A stretch of 64,000 nt of DNA from Flagellimonas meishanensis (GCF_019880545.1 NZ_JAINVW010000001.1:868001-932000), one strand, 5' to 3'. Numbered from the stretch's first letter, positions 36,312-45,587 are shown. Numbers and translations: made by a program. Notes: a model not told the origin generated them from the sequence alone.

Positions 36312-36342
36312 TTGTTGATTTCAACTCAATTTGTTAATATTG
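36312..36342 (+). promoter_or_regulatory. Putative promoter of the haloperoxidase-like gene
   Basis: TTG (36312-36314), 20-base gap, TAATATTG (36335-36342; one mismatch to TAnnTTTG), 26 bases before the ATG. Confidence 0.35.
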
Positions 36343-36368
36343 CACGTTTTACAATTACTTAACATTTC

Positions 36369-39300
36369 ATGGGAAGTAGGTGCTTAGTACTTTTCTTTTT
36401 TCTACTAATATTTCAGGCGCAGAGTGTTTCGAGTCAAGTTTACTTTGAAAGGTCTTCTATATTTTCTGGTGGCGAAGTCGGCTATGGTCAAGTAACTACT
36501 TTTCATGGCCCCGGTGTTTCATTTATGGATTACGATAATGATGGTTGGGACGATATAACCATTCCGGCATCTTCCACTAAGGATTTCCAATTTTTAAGAA
36601 ACAATGAAGGGCAGTTTGAAATTCAGAGCCTTCCAATTACCAGTAATGGGCTGCAGGCCAGACAAGTAACATGGGTGGACTTTGATAATGACGGTGACAA
36701 TGATTTTTTTGCAACCAGTGATTTAGGGCAATGTTGGTTCTATAGAAATGATGGCAGCAACAATTTCACCGATATTCTTCAGTCCTCTGGGATAACCTTG
36801 CAAAGCTATCCTTTTTGGGGAGTTGCCTGGGGGGATTATAATAACGATGGATTTCTTGATCCTTTTTTGATGGTACGGGATCCGATTTTGGTAGCGCATA
36901 ATCTTTTATATAGGAACAATGGTGATGGCACATTCACGGATGTAACCGAGGTAGCGGGGCTCAACTTGATCGGTGAAATGACCCAGAGCGCCTCCTTCTT
37001 TGATTATGACAGAGATGGATTTCAAGATTTAATCCTGGCCAATGACAAGGATTTAATAAAAAATGTACTCTACCGGAATAATGGTGACGGGACATTTCAG
37101 GATGTAAGTATCATTTCAAACATGGATTTGGAAATGGACGGTATGTCCACCACCATATCGGACTATGACAATGATGGTTTTTTAGATGTTTATATAACCA
37201 ATATCTATCCCCCTGACATTGTTACAAGTGTATTTGGAAATGCTTTTATGCGCAACAATGGTGACGGCACATTTACCAATATTGCACAAAACAATGGTAC
37301 CCGATTTGATAGTTTTGGGTGGGGAGCAGTTTTTCTGGACTCAGAAAATGATGGCGATCTGGATCTGTTCGTTGATGGCCATTTAGATGGAACGCAAGGA
37401 AGGATTTCTTCCGCTTACTATGAAAATGACGGCAGTGGGAACTATACCATTCCGCAGGATTCTGGCTTTGAAAATGATATGGCGGCTAGTTATGGTAACG
37501 CCATAGGAGATATTCAAAATGATGGCCTTCCTGATATTGTGGTGATAAATATCGAAGATGAACCTTTGGATGTTTGGGAAAACAAAACGGCGACCCAAAA
37601 TAACTGGTTGAAAATAAAACTCTTAGGTACCAGTAGTAACCGTATGGGCGTAGGCTCTTATATTAAGGTTGCGGTTGGTGACAAAACCTATTATAGATAT
37701 ACGTTGTGTGGTGAAGGCTATATAGGACAAAACAGCACTTATGAATTCTTTGGATTGGGACCCGCCACCAATGTGGATTCCATTGAGGTTACCTGGTTGA
37801 GTGGGACTGTGGATCTTATCGTAAATGTAGAAGCGAACCAGGCAATAACCATAACCGAGGGTTCCAACGAGATCGAAGTTGATGATAATCATGGAAACAG
37901 CTCAAATGACAATGAGTCTGATCATTCTGTGGCAAGGCAATGGAATGAAGTCTTACTGAACGCAATAAGATGGGATTTTGCCAGACCAACCGTTCATGCC
38001 CGAAACCTGTTCCATACTTCGGTGGCTATGTACGACGCATGGGCCATTTTTGACAATACAGCAGAATCGATTTTCTTAGGTAAGACCTTCGGAGGTTATT
38101 CGTGCAATTTTGAGGGAGTCGTAGAACCCGCAAACGTTGAGGACGCTGCGGCGGAAGTCATGAGCTACGCCATGTATGGATTACTAAAGCATAGATTTGC
38201 CGAATCTCCCGGTGGCACGGCTGTCTCTCAGCTTGCGGATAATTTAATGAATAGGTTAGGTTATGATTCTGCAATAACAGGTGTGGATTATAGTGAAGGC
38301 TCTTATGCGGCATTGGGAAACTATTTGGCTGAACAACTGATAGCGTTTGGTCTACAAGATGGATCAAATGAGATGGAAAGTTATGGGAATAGGTACTATA
38401 ATCCTGTCAACCAACCACTGGAGCTTGATGCTTACCAGGAGCCGTTTGAGCTAGCAGATCCCAATCGATGGCAGCCATTGACGTTTGAAAGTTTTGTAGA
38501 CCAAAGTGGGAACAGCATTACTGGCAGCACGCCAGAATTTCTTAGCCCAGAGTGGGGTGAAGTCATACCCTTTGCCCTGAAGCAGATGGATTTGGAAATA
38601 CTTCAAAACGGTTTTGATAGTTATATTTACAATGACCCGGGTGCGCCACCATCCATTCAATTGGGAAACGGTATTGATGATCCCTATAAATGGCATTTTG
38701 CCTTGGTGGCCTCTTGGTCTTCACATCTTGACCCGAGTGATCCAACGGAAATGGACATATCCCCTGGTTCCTTAGGAAATGTGGACATCGAAGATTATCC
38801 AACCAACTTTTTAGAATACCAAACCTTTTATAATTTTATGGAAGGTGGGGACATAGGTACGGGCCACCCATTAAACCCAACTACCCAGCAACCCTATGAA
38901 CCCCAATTGGTAAAACGTGCTGATTATGCAAGAGTTTTAGCCGAGTTTTGGGCGGATGGACCGGATTCAGAAACCCCACCAGGACACTGGTTCACCATTC
39001 TTAATTATGTTTCCGATCATCCAGAAACCATAAAACAATTTGGAGGTAATGACACATTATCAAGCAATTTGGAATGGGATGTAAAGGCGTATCTTGCTCT
39101 GGGGGGAGCCATGCACGATGCGGCGGTAACCACATGGGGAGTAAAGGGTTATTATGATTATGTAAGACCTATTTCTGCCATAAGGTATATGGCGTCCAAG
39201 GGTCAAAGCACCAATCCCGAGCTTTCCAGCTACGACCCACATGGAATTCCCTTGATACCAGGAAGAATCGAATTGATTGAAGCTGGCGATCCGCTTGCAG

Positions 39301-40484
39301 GACCTATGGATGAAAATGTAGGCAAAATAAAAATATTGGGTTGGAAAGGCCCCGACTTTATATTTGATCCCACTACAGATGTTGCAGGCGTGGATTGGAT
39401 TCTTGGAACGCAATGGTGGCCCTACCAACGCCCCACTTTTGTAACACCCCCGTTTGCAGGCTATGTTTCGGGACACTCTACTTTTTCAAGGGCTGCTGCG
39501 GAAGTGTTGACATTGATTACAGGTGACGCTTTTTTTCCTGGAGGAATGGGGGTTTTTGACATAGAACAAAATAATTTCTTGGTTTTTGAACAAGGCCCAA
39601 GCGAAAATCTAGTATTGCAGTGGGCCACCTATAGGGACGCTTCGGACCAAACCAGCCTTTCAAGGATATGGGGGGGAATTCATCCTCCTGTGGATGATAT
39701 TCCAGGAAGGCTTATGGGTGAAAAAATAGGTAAGCAATCTTTCGGTTTGGCGCAAGAATACTTTGATGGATTGGTCAACTTCGCAGCCGATAATTTTTTG
39801 ATTGAAATTACTGGGGAAACATGTGTGGACAACAATGACGGCAGTGTAACCATTATTCCCAGGGACTACTACAAATACACGGCAAATTTGGACGGTCAAC
39901 AATATAACTTCACTTCAGAATACACCATAAATGAACTGACCCCAGGGAATCATTATCTTTGTTTAGGGGTACAGGGCAATGATGAAATTGAACAGTGCTA
40001 CAACATAGTAGTTTCGGAGGCCAGTCCAATGGTAACAACTACAGAATTGCAGGGTGAAGGAGATGGTGTGCTGCTATCCCTCAACGTTGAGGGAGGTACT
40101 CCACCCTATTCTTTGGAGATCAACGGCACCATGTTTGCTGAATTTGAAAATCAAAAGTTCAGTACAACCGTAAAAAATGGGGATGTGTTGCGGGTGTATT
40201 CCGAAGTTCCATGCGAGGGTTCTTATTCGGAGGTTATTGATATAAAAAACAGACCTATCCTGTATTCCAATCCCAGTTCTTTTGAAACCATGCTTCGAGT
40301 TGGGCAAGATAATGGTAGTATTCCTATTGCCATTTTTGGCATTAATGGGCAATTTATAAGGACCAGTGATTATGAAATCAACAATGGGGACATAAGAATT
40401 CCCACGTACGATTTACCTTCCGGAATTTATATATTGGTAGTATCTACAAATCCAGAAGTTTCCTTTAAATTGGTAAAAGAATAG
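36369..40484 (+). CDS. Secreted FG-GAP / vanadium-haloperoxidase-like multidomain protein with T9SS tail
   Basis: 1371 residues. Signal peptide (1-23); FG-GAP/VCBS calcium-binding repeats (about 30-400: DYDNDGWDD, DFDNDGDND, DYNNDGFLD, DYDRDGFQD, DSENDGDLD); an ASPIC/UnbV-like domain (about 415-500); acidic linker (EVDDNHGNSSNDNESDHS); a vanadium-haloperoxidase/PAP2-like domain (about 515-1130) with GYVSGHSTFSRAAAE (H1036) and SRIWGGIHPPVDD (H1105); a SprB-like region; and a C-terminal type IX secretion sorting domain (about 1280-1371, ending SGIYILVVSTNPEVSFKLVKE). It should be exported to the surface and might oxidise halides with hydrogen peroxide. The function is inferred from motifs. It is the only gene of the inserted segment. 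Confidence 0.85.
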   Translation: MGSRCLVLFFFLLIFQAQSVSSQVYFERSSIFSGGEVGYGQVTTFHGPGVSFMDYDNDGWDDITIPASSTKDFQFLRNNEGQFEIQSLPITSNGLQARQVTWVDFDNDGDNDFFATSDLGQCWFYRNDGSNNFTDILQSSGITLQSYPFWGVAWGDYNNDGFLDPFLMVRDPILVAHNLLYRNNGDGTFTDVTEVAGLNLIGEMTQSASFFDYDRDGFQDLILANDKDLIKNVLYRNNGDGTFQDVSIISNMDLEMDGMSTTISDYDNDGFLDVYITNIYPPDIVTSVFGNAFMRNNGDGTFTNIAQNNGTRFDSFGWGAVFLDSENDGDLDLFVDGHLDGTQGRISSAYYENDGSGNYTIPQDSGFENDMAASYGNAIGDIQNDGLPDIVVINIEDEPLDVWENKTATQNNWLKIKLLGTSSNRMGVGSYIKVAVGDKTYYRYTLCGEGYIGQNSTYEFFGLGPATNVDSIEVTWLSGTVDLIVNVEANQAITITEGSNEIEVDDNHGNSSNDNESDHSVARQWNEVLLNAIRWDFARPTVHARNLFHTSVAMYDAWAIFDNTAESIFLGKTFGGYSCNFEGVVEPANVEDAAAEVMSYAMYGLLKHRFAESPGGTAVSQLADNLMNRLGYDSAITGVDYSEGSYAALGNYLAEQLIAFGLQDGSNEMESYGNRYYNPVNQPLELDAYQEPFELADPNRWQPLTFESFVDQSGNSITGSTPEFLSPEWGEVIPFALKQMDLEILQNGFDSYIYNDPGAPPSIQLGNGIDDPYKWHFALVASWSSHLDPSDPTEMDISPGSLGNVDIEDYPTNFLEYQTFYNFMEGGDIGTGHPLNPTTQQPYEPQLVKRADYARVLAEFWADGPDSETPPGHWFTILNYVSDHPETIKQFGGNDTLSSNLEWDVKAYLALGGAMHDAAVTTWGVKGYYDYVRPISAIRYMASKGQSTNPELSSYDPHGIPLIPGRIELIEAGDPLAGPMDENVGKIKILGWKGPDFIFDPTTDVAGVDWILGTQWWPYQRPTFVTPPFAGYVSGHSTFSRAAAEVLTLITGDAFFPGGMGVFDIEQNNFLVFEQGPSENLVLQWATYRDASDQTSLSRIWGGIHPPVDDIPGRLMGEKIGKQSFGLAQEYFDGLVNFAADNFLIEITGETCVDNNDGSVTIIPRDYYKYTANLDGQQYNFTSEYTINELTPGNHYLCLGVQGNDEIEQCYNIVVSEASPMVTTTELQGEGDGVLLSLNVEGGTPPYSLEINGTMFAEFENQKFSTTVKNGDVLRVYSEVPCEGSYSEVIDIKNRPILYSNPSSFETMLRVGQDNGSIPIAIFGINGQFIRTSDYEINNGDIRIPTYDLPSGIYILVVSTNPEVSFKLVKE

Positions 40485-40521
40485 GGGCTATTTAGAACTT
40501 TGATGAGCCCTAGCGAATTTT

Positions 40522-40545
40522 ATCAGCTTCGAAGATACGAAGCCC
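40522..40545. repeat. 24-bp direct repeat, right copy
   Basis: Second copy of the repeat at 36089-36112, with the same internal inverted repeat at 40526-40543. It overlaps the last codons and stop of the SDR gene. Confidence 0.9.
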
Positions 40546-41281
40546 CGTTGACATCGATGATGGCCCCGGAGGAATATTCAGCCCCTTCCGAGGCCAAAAA
40601 AAGGATGGCATGGGCCACTTCTTCGGGTTTTGCCATACGCCGAAAAGGGGATTCTGACAAAAGGCGTTCTTCCTCCTCGGGTGTAAGGGCTTGCGTTCCC
40701 ATATCCGTTTCCGTAAAACCGGGGGCCACTACGCCCACATAAATTTTGTGAGGAGCCAGTTTTTTTGCAAGCGACTGACTCATGGCATTCAAAGCAGCTT
40801 TGCTGGCCCCATAGGCCGGGGCATTGGGCTCACCCCGAAAAGCTCCCCTGGAGGAGACGTTTACAATGCGCCCTCCACCTGATTTCATCATGGCTTGGGC
40901 CGCCCAATAGCTGAGGTTGGCCGCGGCAAATAAGTTGGTCTTGAATATTTCTTCGAAGGCATCGGTCCAGTCATCAAAATCAATTTCATCGATCCCATGG
41001 CGCAAAAAGATGCCTGCATTGTTCACCAAGACATCGAGCCGTCCATAGCTTTTTAGGAAGTCGTTAATGAGCGCTTTGGGGCCTTCTTTTTTTGAAATGT
41101 CTTCTTTAAAAAGTCGGTGCCCCTCTCCAGGCAATGCCGCCAATGTTTGTTTGGCGGCTTCTTCGTTGTTCCGAAAATTGATGCCCACTTTGGCTCCTTT
41201 TTGGGCAAAGGCAATTGCTGCTGCCTTTCCAATGCCTCGGGAGGCGCCTGTGATCAACACATACCTATCCGTAAAATCCAT
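40523..41281 (-). CDS. Short-chain dehydrogenase/reductase (FabG-like)
   Basis: 252 residues, classical SDR. Cofactor motif TGASRGIGKA (14-23), NNAG (NVNNAGI-type, near 88), catalytic Ser in IVNVSSRG and YGASKAALN with the active Tyr-x-x-x-Lys, and PGFTETDMG. It reduces or oxidises an unknown carbonyl/alcohol with NAD(P)H. Its last six codons and stop form the right copy of the 24-bp repeat that flanks the inserted haloperoxidase segment. Confidence 0.92.
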   Translation of the reverse strand: MDFTDRYVLITGASRGIGKAAAIAFAQKGAKVGINFRNNEEAAKQTLAALPGEGHRLFKEDISKKEGPKALINDFLKSYGRLDVLVNNAGIFLRHGIDEIDFDDWTDAFEEIFKTNLFAAANLSYWAAQAMMKSGGGRIVNVSSRGAFRGEPNAPAYGASKAALNAMSQSLAKKLAPHKIYVGVVAPGFTETDMGTQALTPEEEERLLSESPFRRMAKPEEVAHAILFLASEGAEYSSGAIIDVNGASYLRS

Positions 41282-41301
41282 ATATGAAGATTATGATCAA
41301 T

Positions 41302-41469
41302 TCAATTATTCCATGGCTTGCTTGTTCCTCTCGTTCCAGTTATTGATTTGCAACACGATAAAATCTCAAAGATGACCTGCACAATTTCCCCAATAGCGTA
41401 AAGCAAGTATTTGGAGAATCGGTTTTCTTGAAGCAGTTTTTGATGGATTTTCCGGAAGAATTTAATCAT
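41302..41469 (-). pseudogene. Broken DUF6090 gene (tandem remnant)
   Basis: A 55-codon frame begins MIKFFRKIHQKLLQENRFSK and YLLYAIGEIV, closely matching the N-terminus of the intact upstream DUF6090 gene, then goes out of register. The lost sequence resumes in another frame as VLQINNWNERNKQAME-stop, where the family has GILIALQINNWNE. So a deletion/frameshift in the membrane segment and loss of the rest have killed the gene. Its start overlaps the upstream gene's end by 8 bases. Confidence 0.8.
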
Positions 41470-42208
41470 GGTCAAGCTTTTGATCCAGAATTTTCAACAA
41501 GGTTTCGGTATCCTCCCGTATTGTCGGATAGACATTGCTTTGCTGAAAGTTGAAAAGTACAATGACATTATACAAAAGATTGTGATATAATCTGTATTGT
41601 TCTGAATTTAAGTCGAGCTGCCAATCTTTTACCGAGATATGCTGCTTTTTTGAGTATTTGTTCTCGTACAGATTATCTGTGGCCATCACATAGTCTTTCG
41701 TAATTTCTATAACACCCTCTAGGGTCTTTCTTTCATAGTATTGGAAGATCTCATGACTGTTTTTAAGCTTTGCAATGGATTCTTTCTCTTCTTTGGAAAA
41801 AAGGGAAATGTTGCCGGTGGCGTTCAATTCATCCAATATAAATGAAGATTTGTTAAAAGTATTTATGGCGTAGTCGATACTGTCTTTTTTTTGGCCAAGG
41901 ATAAAAATGTCAACATTTTCTTGGTTATAGTAATCAATATACTCTTCAATCTTTCGCTTATGTATGGCCATTAAATTTTCAAGTTGATTCAAGGTGCTTA
42001 AATCGGCGTTGAGTTCGGTAATAAGGCTTATTCGATATTGTTGTAGTTGATTTGCTTTCTTTTTGTCCTCATTCCAGTTATTTATTCCAAGCGCAATCAA
42101 AATACCAATGACGACTAGGATGATTTCACCTACAGCATACAAAAGATATTTGGAAAACCGATTTTCCTGAAGGAGTTTCTGGCGGATTTTACGGAAGAAA
42201 TTAATCAT
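41462..42208 (-). CDS. DUF6090 family membrane-anchored protein
   Basis: 248 residues from the ATG at 42206-42208 (MINFFRKIRQKLL). The family pattern is clear: a basic N-terminal helix, QENRFSKYLLYAVGEIILVVIGILIALGINNWNE with one membrane helix (about 22-42), then a helical soluble region. Function unknown; the family is abundant and often tandemly repeated in Flavobacteriaceae. A decayed second copy follows directly downstream. Confidence 0.88.
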   Translation of the reverse strand: MINFFRKIRQKLLQENRFSKYLLYAVGEIILVVIGILIALGINNWNEDKKKANQLQQYRISLITELNADLSTLNQLENLMAIHKRKIEEYIDYYNQENVDIFILGQKKDSIDYAINTFNKSSFILDELNATGNISLFSKEEKESIAKLKNSHEIFQYYERKTLEGVIEITKDYVMATDNLYENKYSKKQHISVKDWQLDLNSEQYRLYHNLLYNVIVLFNFQQSNVYPTIREDTETLLKILDQKLDHD

Positions 42209-42284
42209 TGTAGGTTGGCTATGTGCCATAAATATAACAAGTTATGGCTTATGCTCCTGAATATGTTCCATTTTGGGAATGAAA

Positions 42285-43862
42285 CTAGTTAAAGGCCTCG
42301 GTCAACTCCATTTCCAAATCTTTTTTTAATGGAGGACTTAAAGTGTTGTCTTGTTCTAACAATATTTTTGCTTGACGATAATGGGACTGTGATTTTTCGA
42401 TAAAATTATTTTTTTCAAAATAGTAACCAAGACGGTAGTGGTTCAAAGCGGATTCAGGGTAACTTTCCACTGCCATTTCATATAAACGCATCCGATTAAC
42501 GTAGTCTGGGTCTTTTTTCCAGGCCAACCAGTTTTTAAAATCATTGTAAAAGGTGTTTGAAAATGGTTTGGCATTTCCTTCGGAAATATGGGATTGGTAG
42601 ATGCTGTCAATAGCGGACATCCCATTGGCGACAAAAAGATTCTTGAGTACGGCCATGTTGGGGGGAGGGTTGAATCCGTCCAATCTAAAAAGCGTATCGA
42701 CCGTCTTTTCAAGGGATTTGGGTATTCCCCCACTGTAAAATTGATCCAATTTTTCCGATTTACTTTTCAGTTTGGCATCCAAAAAAGCCAATACCAAATC
42801 AGAAGTAATTTTAAATCCCATTTTGGTATCACCTTTTGGTTCCCCGATAATGTTGGGAATGTATTCCTCGAATACCCCAAAATTTAAAAGATGAAACTCC
42901 GTCATTCCCGGGAAATGGGCAAAATAGCGTTCACTATAGGTCAAATCATAAATGAAATGGGGTGAAATGCTAGGGTGGGGCGCATAAATCGCCATTATTG
43001 GAATAGTAATGTTTTGTGGTTGATAGAAGCTGGTCTCATTCAAAATGTCCTGCTCAAACTGACTTAAAAACCCACCTTCCAAGCTTATCAGCGCTTCTAT
43101 CTTTTCATTACGGGAAGCCAAAGCTGCGCAGAACGACGATTCAATGGCATTGCCCATTAAGGCAATTTTGTTTTGGTCAACATTCGGAAGCTTCAGTAAT
43201 TCTTGCAGTGCGAATTCCAAATCGTCCACAGCAACCTCCAGTCCCAGAACGGAGGCGTCAATAGGATGGGAAAATTGTCCCTTCAAGGACACACCTGCCA
43301 CGATGTAGCCATGACTTGCCAATAATTCGCAGAGGATACTTTGAAATGCTGGGCTTGACCCATTTGGAAATATGACCAAAGGGAATTTTTGTTGTAGTGC
43401 TGTTGAATTTAACGAAGCATTTGTTTTCAGGCCCAGGAGCGCGTCCATTTGTTCGGGCCCAAAATCCTTACCTCCTCCAAGTTCACGCACCTGATACGAA
43501 AAAACTTGTTTGTAGAAGGAATCATTTTGGTTTAGGAATTGATTTTCGGTCTCAACAGTGTTCAACCTTGCAAAGTGATGAAAGGGCAAAAGTTCCTGAT
43601 CGTTTTCTTCTGCAGGATACCAAATGTGCAGGGGTAAATTTCTTCCCGCTGATTCTACATTTTTGGGATAGAGCTTTCCTCCCCAATCGGCATAGGGAAC
43701 ATTTTTCCGGGAAAGATCTGACACGAAAAGTGTCTTAAAACCAACTGGATGTTCGCCATAGTCCAAAAAACTGGTGAACGCTTCTTGATTTTCATTTTCT
43801 GGGGGTTGCTGGCATGCGCCAAAAATGAACAGAACAATCCAAAGCATCTTCTTATTCTCCAT
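42285..43862 (-). CDS. Alpha/beta-hydrolase-like lipoprotein, nucleophile missing, with TPR-like tail
   Basis: 525 residues. Lipoprotein signal MENKKMLWIVLFIFGAC (Cys17). The core resembles platelet-activating-factor acetylhydrolase/dienelactone-hydrolase-like proteins: PLVIFPNGSSPAFQSILCELLASHGYIVAGVSLKG (161-195) and NKIALMGNAIESSFCAALAS (231-250). The nucleophile elbow should be GxSxG but reads G237-N-A-I-E, so Ser is replaced by Ala239. The C-terminus has a TPR-like helical pair (ALNHYRLGYYFEKNNFIEKSQSHYRQAKILLE). It is probably a non-catalytic or altered hydrolase. The next gene upstream is a small lipocalin-like protein in the same direction. Confidence 0.72.
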   Translation of the reverse strand: MENKKMLWIVLFIFGACQQPPENENQEAFTSFLDYGEHPVGFKTLFVSDLSRKNVPYADWGGKLYPKNVESAGRNLPLHIWYPAEENDQELLPFHHFARLNTVETENQFLNQNDSFYKQVFSYQVRELGGGKDFGPEQMDALLGLKTNASLNSTALQQKFPLVIFPNGSSPAFQSILCELLASHGYIVAGVSLKGQFSHPIDASVLGLEVAVDDLEFALQELLKLPNVDQNKIALMGNAIESSFCAALASRNEKIEALISLEGGFLSQFEQDILNETSFYQPQNITIPIMAIYAPHPSISPHFIYDLTYSERYFAHFPGMTEFHLLNFGVFEEYIPNIIGEPKGDTKMGFKITSDLVLAFLDAKLKSKSEKLDQFYSGGIPKSLEKTVDTLFRLDGFNPPPNMAVLKNLFVANGMSAIDSIYQSHISEGNAKPFSNTFYNDFKNWLAWKKDPDYVNRMRLYEMAVESYPESALNHYRLGYYFEKNNFIEKSQSHYRQAKILLEQDNTLSPPLKKDLEMELTEAFN

Positions 43863-43867
43863 GTGGA

Positions 43868-44386
43868 TTATTTTACTCTGATGGTTACATCGTTAAAAAT
43901 CTGCTTCCATTCTTTATCTTTTAAATAAACACTGGCCCATCCGTTCCAGACCAATCTGTTTTTATCAGAATAGGAGATAGTAGCTCTAAAAAAACGGTCC
44001 TCAATTACGTTTTTTGGAGAAATGGCATTGAGTTGTTGGTTCTCTTTATCCAAAAACCATTTGTGCTGCCCATGCAATGGAAAATCATGTGCCAAGGAAG
44101 TCACCAAAAAAACATCCTCCTTTTTATGATAGTTGATAAGGTAGGCATAGGCACGTTCTTGTTGATTTCTTTGGTCCACTGTTTTGGATTCACATTTAAT
44201 AAAGCTTCCATTTAAATAGTATTCGCAGGTTCGGCTCCCAAGTTCCTGATACTCTTTTTCCGTACCTGGGTAAATAGTCTCAACGACTTTCCATGTGCCA
44301 ATCAAAAAATCAAGGTCATTAATGGATTGCGAAAGTAATGTGTTGAAGGCAGCAAGGAATAGCATTGGCAATATGGATTTTTTCAT
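43868..44386 (-). CDS. Secreted DUF1579/lipocalin-like protein
   Basis: 172 residues with signal peptide MKKSILPMLFLAAFNTLLSQ. The mature start LDFLIGTWKVVETIYPGTEKEYQELGS is typical of the lipocalin-like DUF1579 group, and the rest is beta-rich. It lies 5 bases upstream of the hydrolase-like gene, so the two form an operon. Function unknown. Confidence 0.75.
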   Translation of the reverse strand: MKKSILPMLFLAAFNTLLSQSINDLDFLIGTWKVVETIYPGTEKEYQELGSRTCEYYLNGSFIKCESKTVDQRNQQERAYAYLINYHKKEDVFLVTSLAHDFPLHGQHKWFLDKENQQLNAISPKNVIEDRFFRATISYSDKNRLVWNGWASVYLKDKEWKQIFNDVTIRVK

Positions 44387-44447
44387 TGGATTATGTTTTT
44401 GCCCAATGTAATCTTGTTCCGCTATCCAGAGGTATCAATGCCTGTTT

Positions 44448-45575
44448 TTAGGTCTCAAAAAGAGAATTTTCCGCTCTTTTTTGTGTTTTATACTCCCTTG
44501 GGGTAAGGCCTGTGTATAATTTAAAGATCCTATTGAATGTTGCTTTTGAGTTGAAGCCGGAATCATAGGCCAAACTGATAATTTTAAGGTTGTGGTTGAG
44601 GGGATCTTTGAGCTTTTCCTGTACATCACCTATTCGGTATTCGTTGACGAATTGGTAAAAGTTTTTGCCGAGCCCGCCGTTAATGGCCTCGGAAATATTT
44701 CTTTCCGGAATTCCCATCATTTTACTTAAAGAGGAAAGACTCAATTCAGGGTCTCTAAAAAGCTTTTGACCTCTCATGCCCATGTCCAGTTTGGTAATAA
44801 TGGTAACGGATTCATCATTAGAAATTTTGGCTTCCAAGCCATCAGCTTTCTTGATTTGTAAAGTCTGTGCCTGCCTATATCCATGAATGCTCAGCCAGTA
44901 GAGGAAACATGCATAACCCAAAAGCACCACTGACCTATACGTGTCCCATTGACCAAATAATTCCTTTCCACTAATCCCTGTACTTATTGCAAGAAAAATC
45001 AAAATCATTACAAATGATGCCATTATGATCTTGATACAATTTTTAATCCAGCCAAGATCAAGGCTGTCCGTATTTGATACATGGTCAAGTAACATTTTTT
45101 GATACCGCACAATCATTTTTAGAGATAGGACCATGTAAACAAGAATAGATATGACGGCTGCTGATTCCAGAATTTCCGCAACAAAATGAAAGTAGTGCCA
45201 AGGGGTCTTACTTCCGGGGAAAATAGCATGGAATATACTGTGCAGATAGTTCAGCAAAATGGGAGAAAAATGCCAAAGATGTATTTTTTTGAATCTTTCC
45301 TGAGGGCGGGTAAGAGTCCTCACATAAAAATAGAACGAAGGCCCAATCCAGTATGATACCGAAAAAGGCATCCAGGCAAGCCATCGGTATTTATGCCATA
45401 TGGAAGGATCCAACATATACGGGGTAAATGTCAGGCACAGACATAGGATGCTCATGGAAAGAAAACGATTGGCAAACCGGTTTTCCCTTTTTTCCAATAA
45501 CAATAGCCCAAAAACAAAGCCATTGGCCACAGCACAAATTGTTATTAGTTGAATGATGGAAATGTTAAGTTGCAT
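44448..45575 (-). CDS. Membrane AraC-family transcription regulator
   Basis: 375 residues from the ATG at 45573-45575 (MQLNISIIQLITICAVANGFVFGLLLLEKR); a longer frame to 45737 lies inside the divergent peptidase gene and was rejected. About seven membrane segments fill the first 230 residues; the C-terminus is an AraC helix-turn-helix (ELSLSSLSKMMGIPERNISEAINGGLGKNFYQFVNEYRIGDVQEKL and SLAYDSGFNSKATFNRIFKLYTGLTPREYK). It is divergent from an S9 peptidase gene with a 63-base spacer, and a paralogue of the same architecture lies on the peptidase's other side. Confidence 0.9.
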   Translation of the reverse strand: MQLNISIIQLITICAVANGFVFGLLLLEKRENRFANRFLSMSILCLCLTFTPYMLDPSIWHKYRWLAWMPFSVSYWIGPSFYFYVRTLTRPQERFKKIHLWHFSPILLNYLHSIFHAIFPGSKTPWHYFHFVAEILESAAVISILVYMVLSLKMIVRYQKMLLDHVSNTDSLDLGWIKNCIKIIMASFVMILIFLAISTGISGKELFGQWDTYRSVVLLGYACFLYWLSIHGYRQAQTLQIKKADGLEAKISNDESVTIITKLDMGMRGQKLFRDPELSLSSLSKMMGIPERNISEAINGGLGKNFYQFVNEYRIGDVQEKLKDPLNHNLKIISLAYDSGFNSKATFNRIFKLYTGLTPREYKTQKRAENSLFET

Positions 45576-45587
45576 GCGCAATTTTGT

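Larger units (their letters stand above)
36113..40521. mobile_element. 4.4-kb inserted segment carrying the haloperoxidase-like gene
   Basis: The segment lies between perfect 24-bp direct repeats and holds a single large gene with its own upstream region. The repeat is the 3' end of the neighbouring SDR gene. Removing one repeat plus the segment would join the SDR gene to the hypothetical gene at 35617-36090 with a TGATG overlap. No integrase or transposase is inside, so it is called a mobile or acquired cassette by structure only. Positions 36113-36368 hold no ORF of note. Confidence 0.6.

Noticed and set aside
36916..37290. Near-identical short DNA repeats (AACAATGGTGATGGCAC-like)
   Set aside because: They encode repeated FG-GAP motifs in one protein, not a separate DNA repeat or CRISPR.
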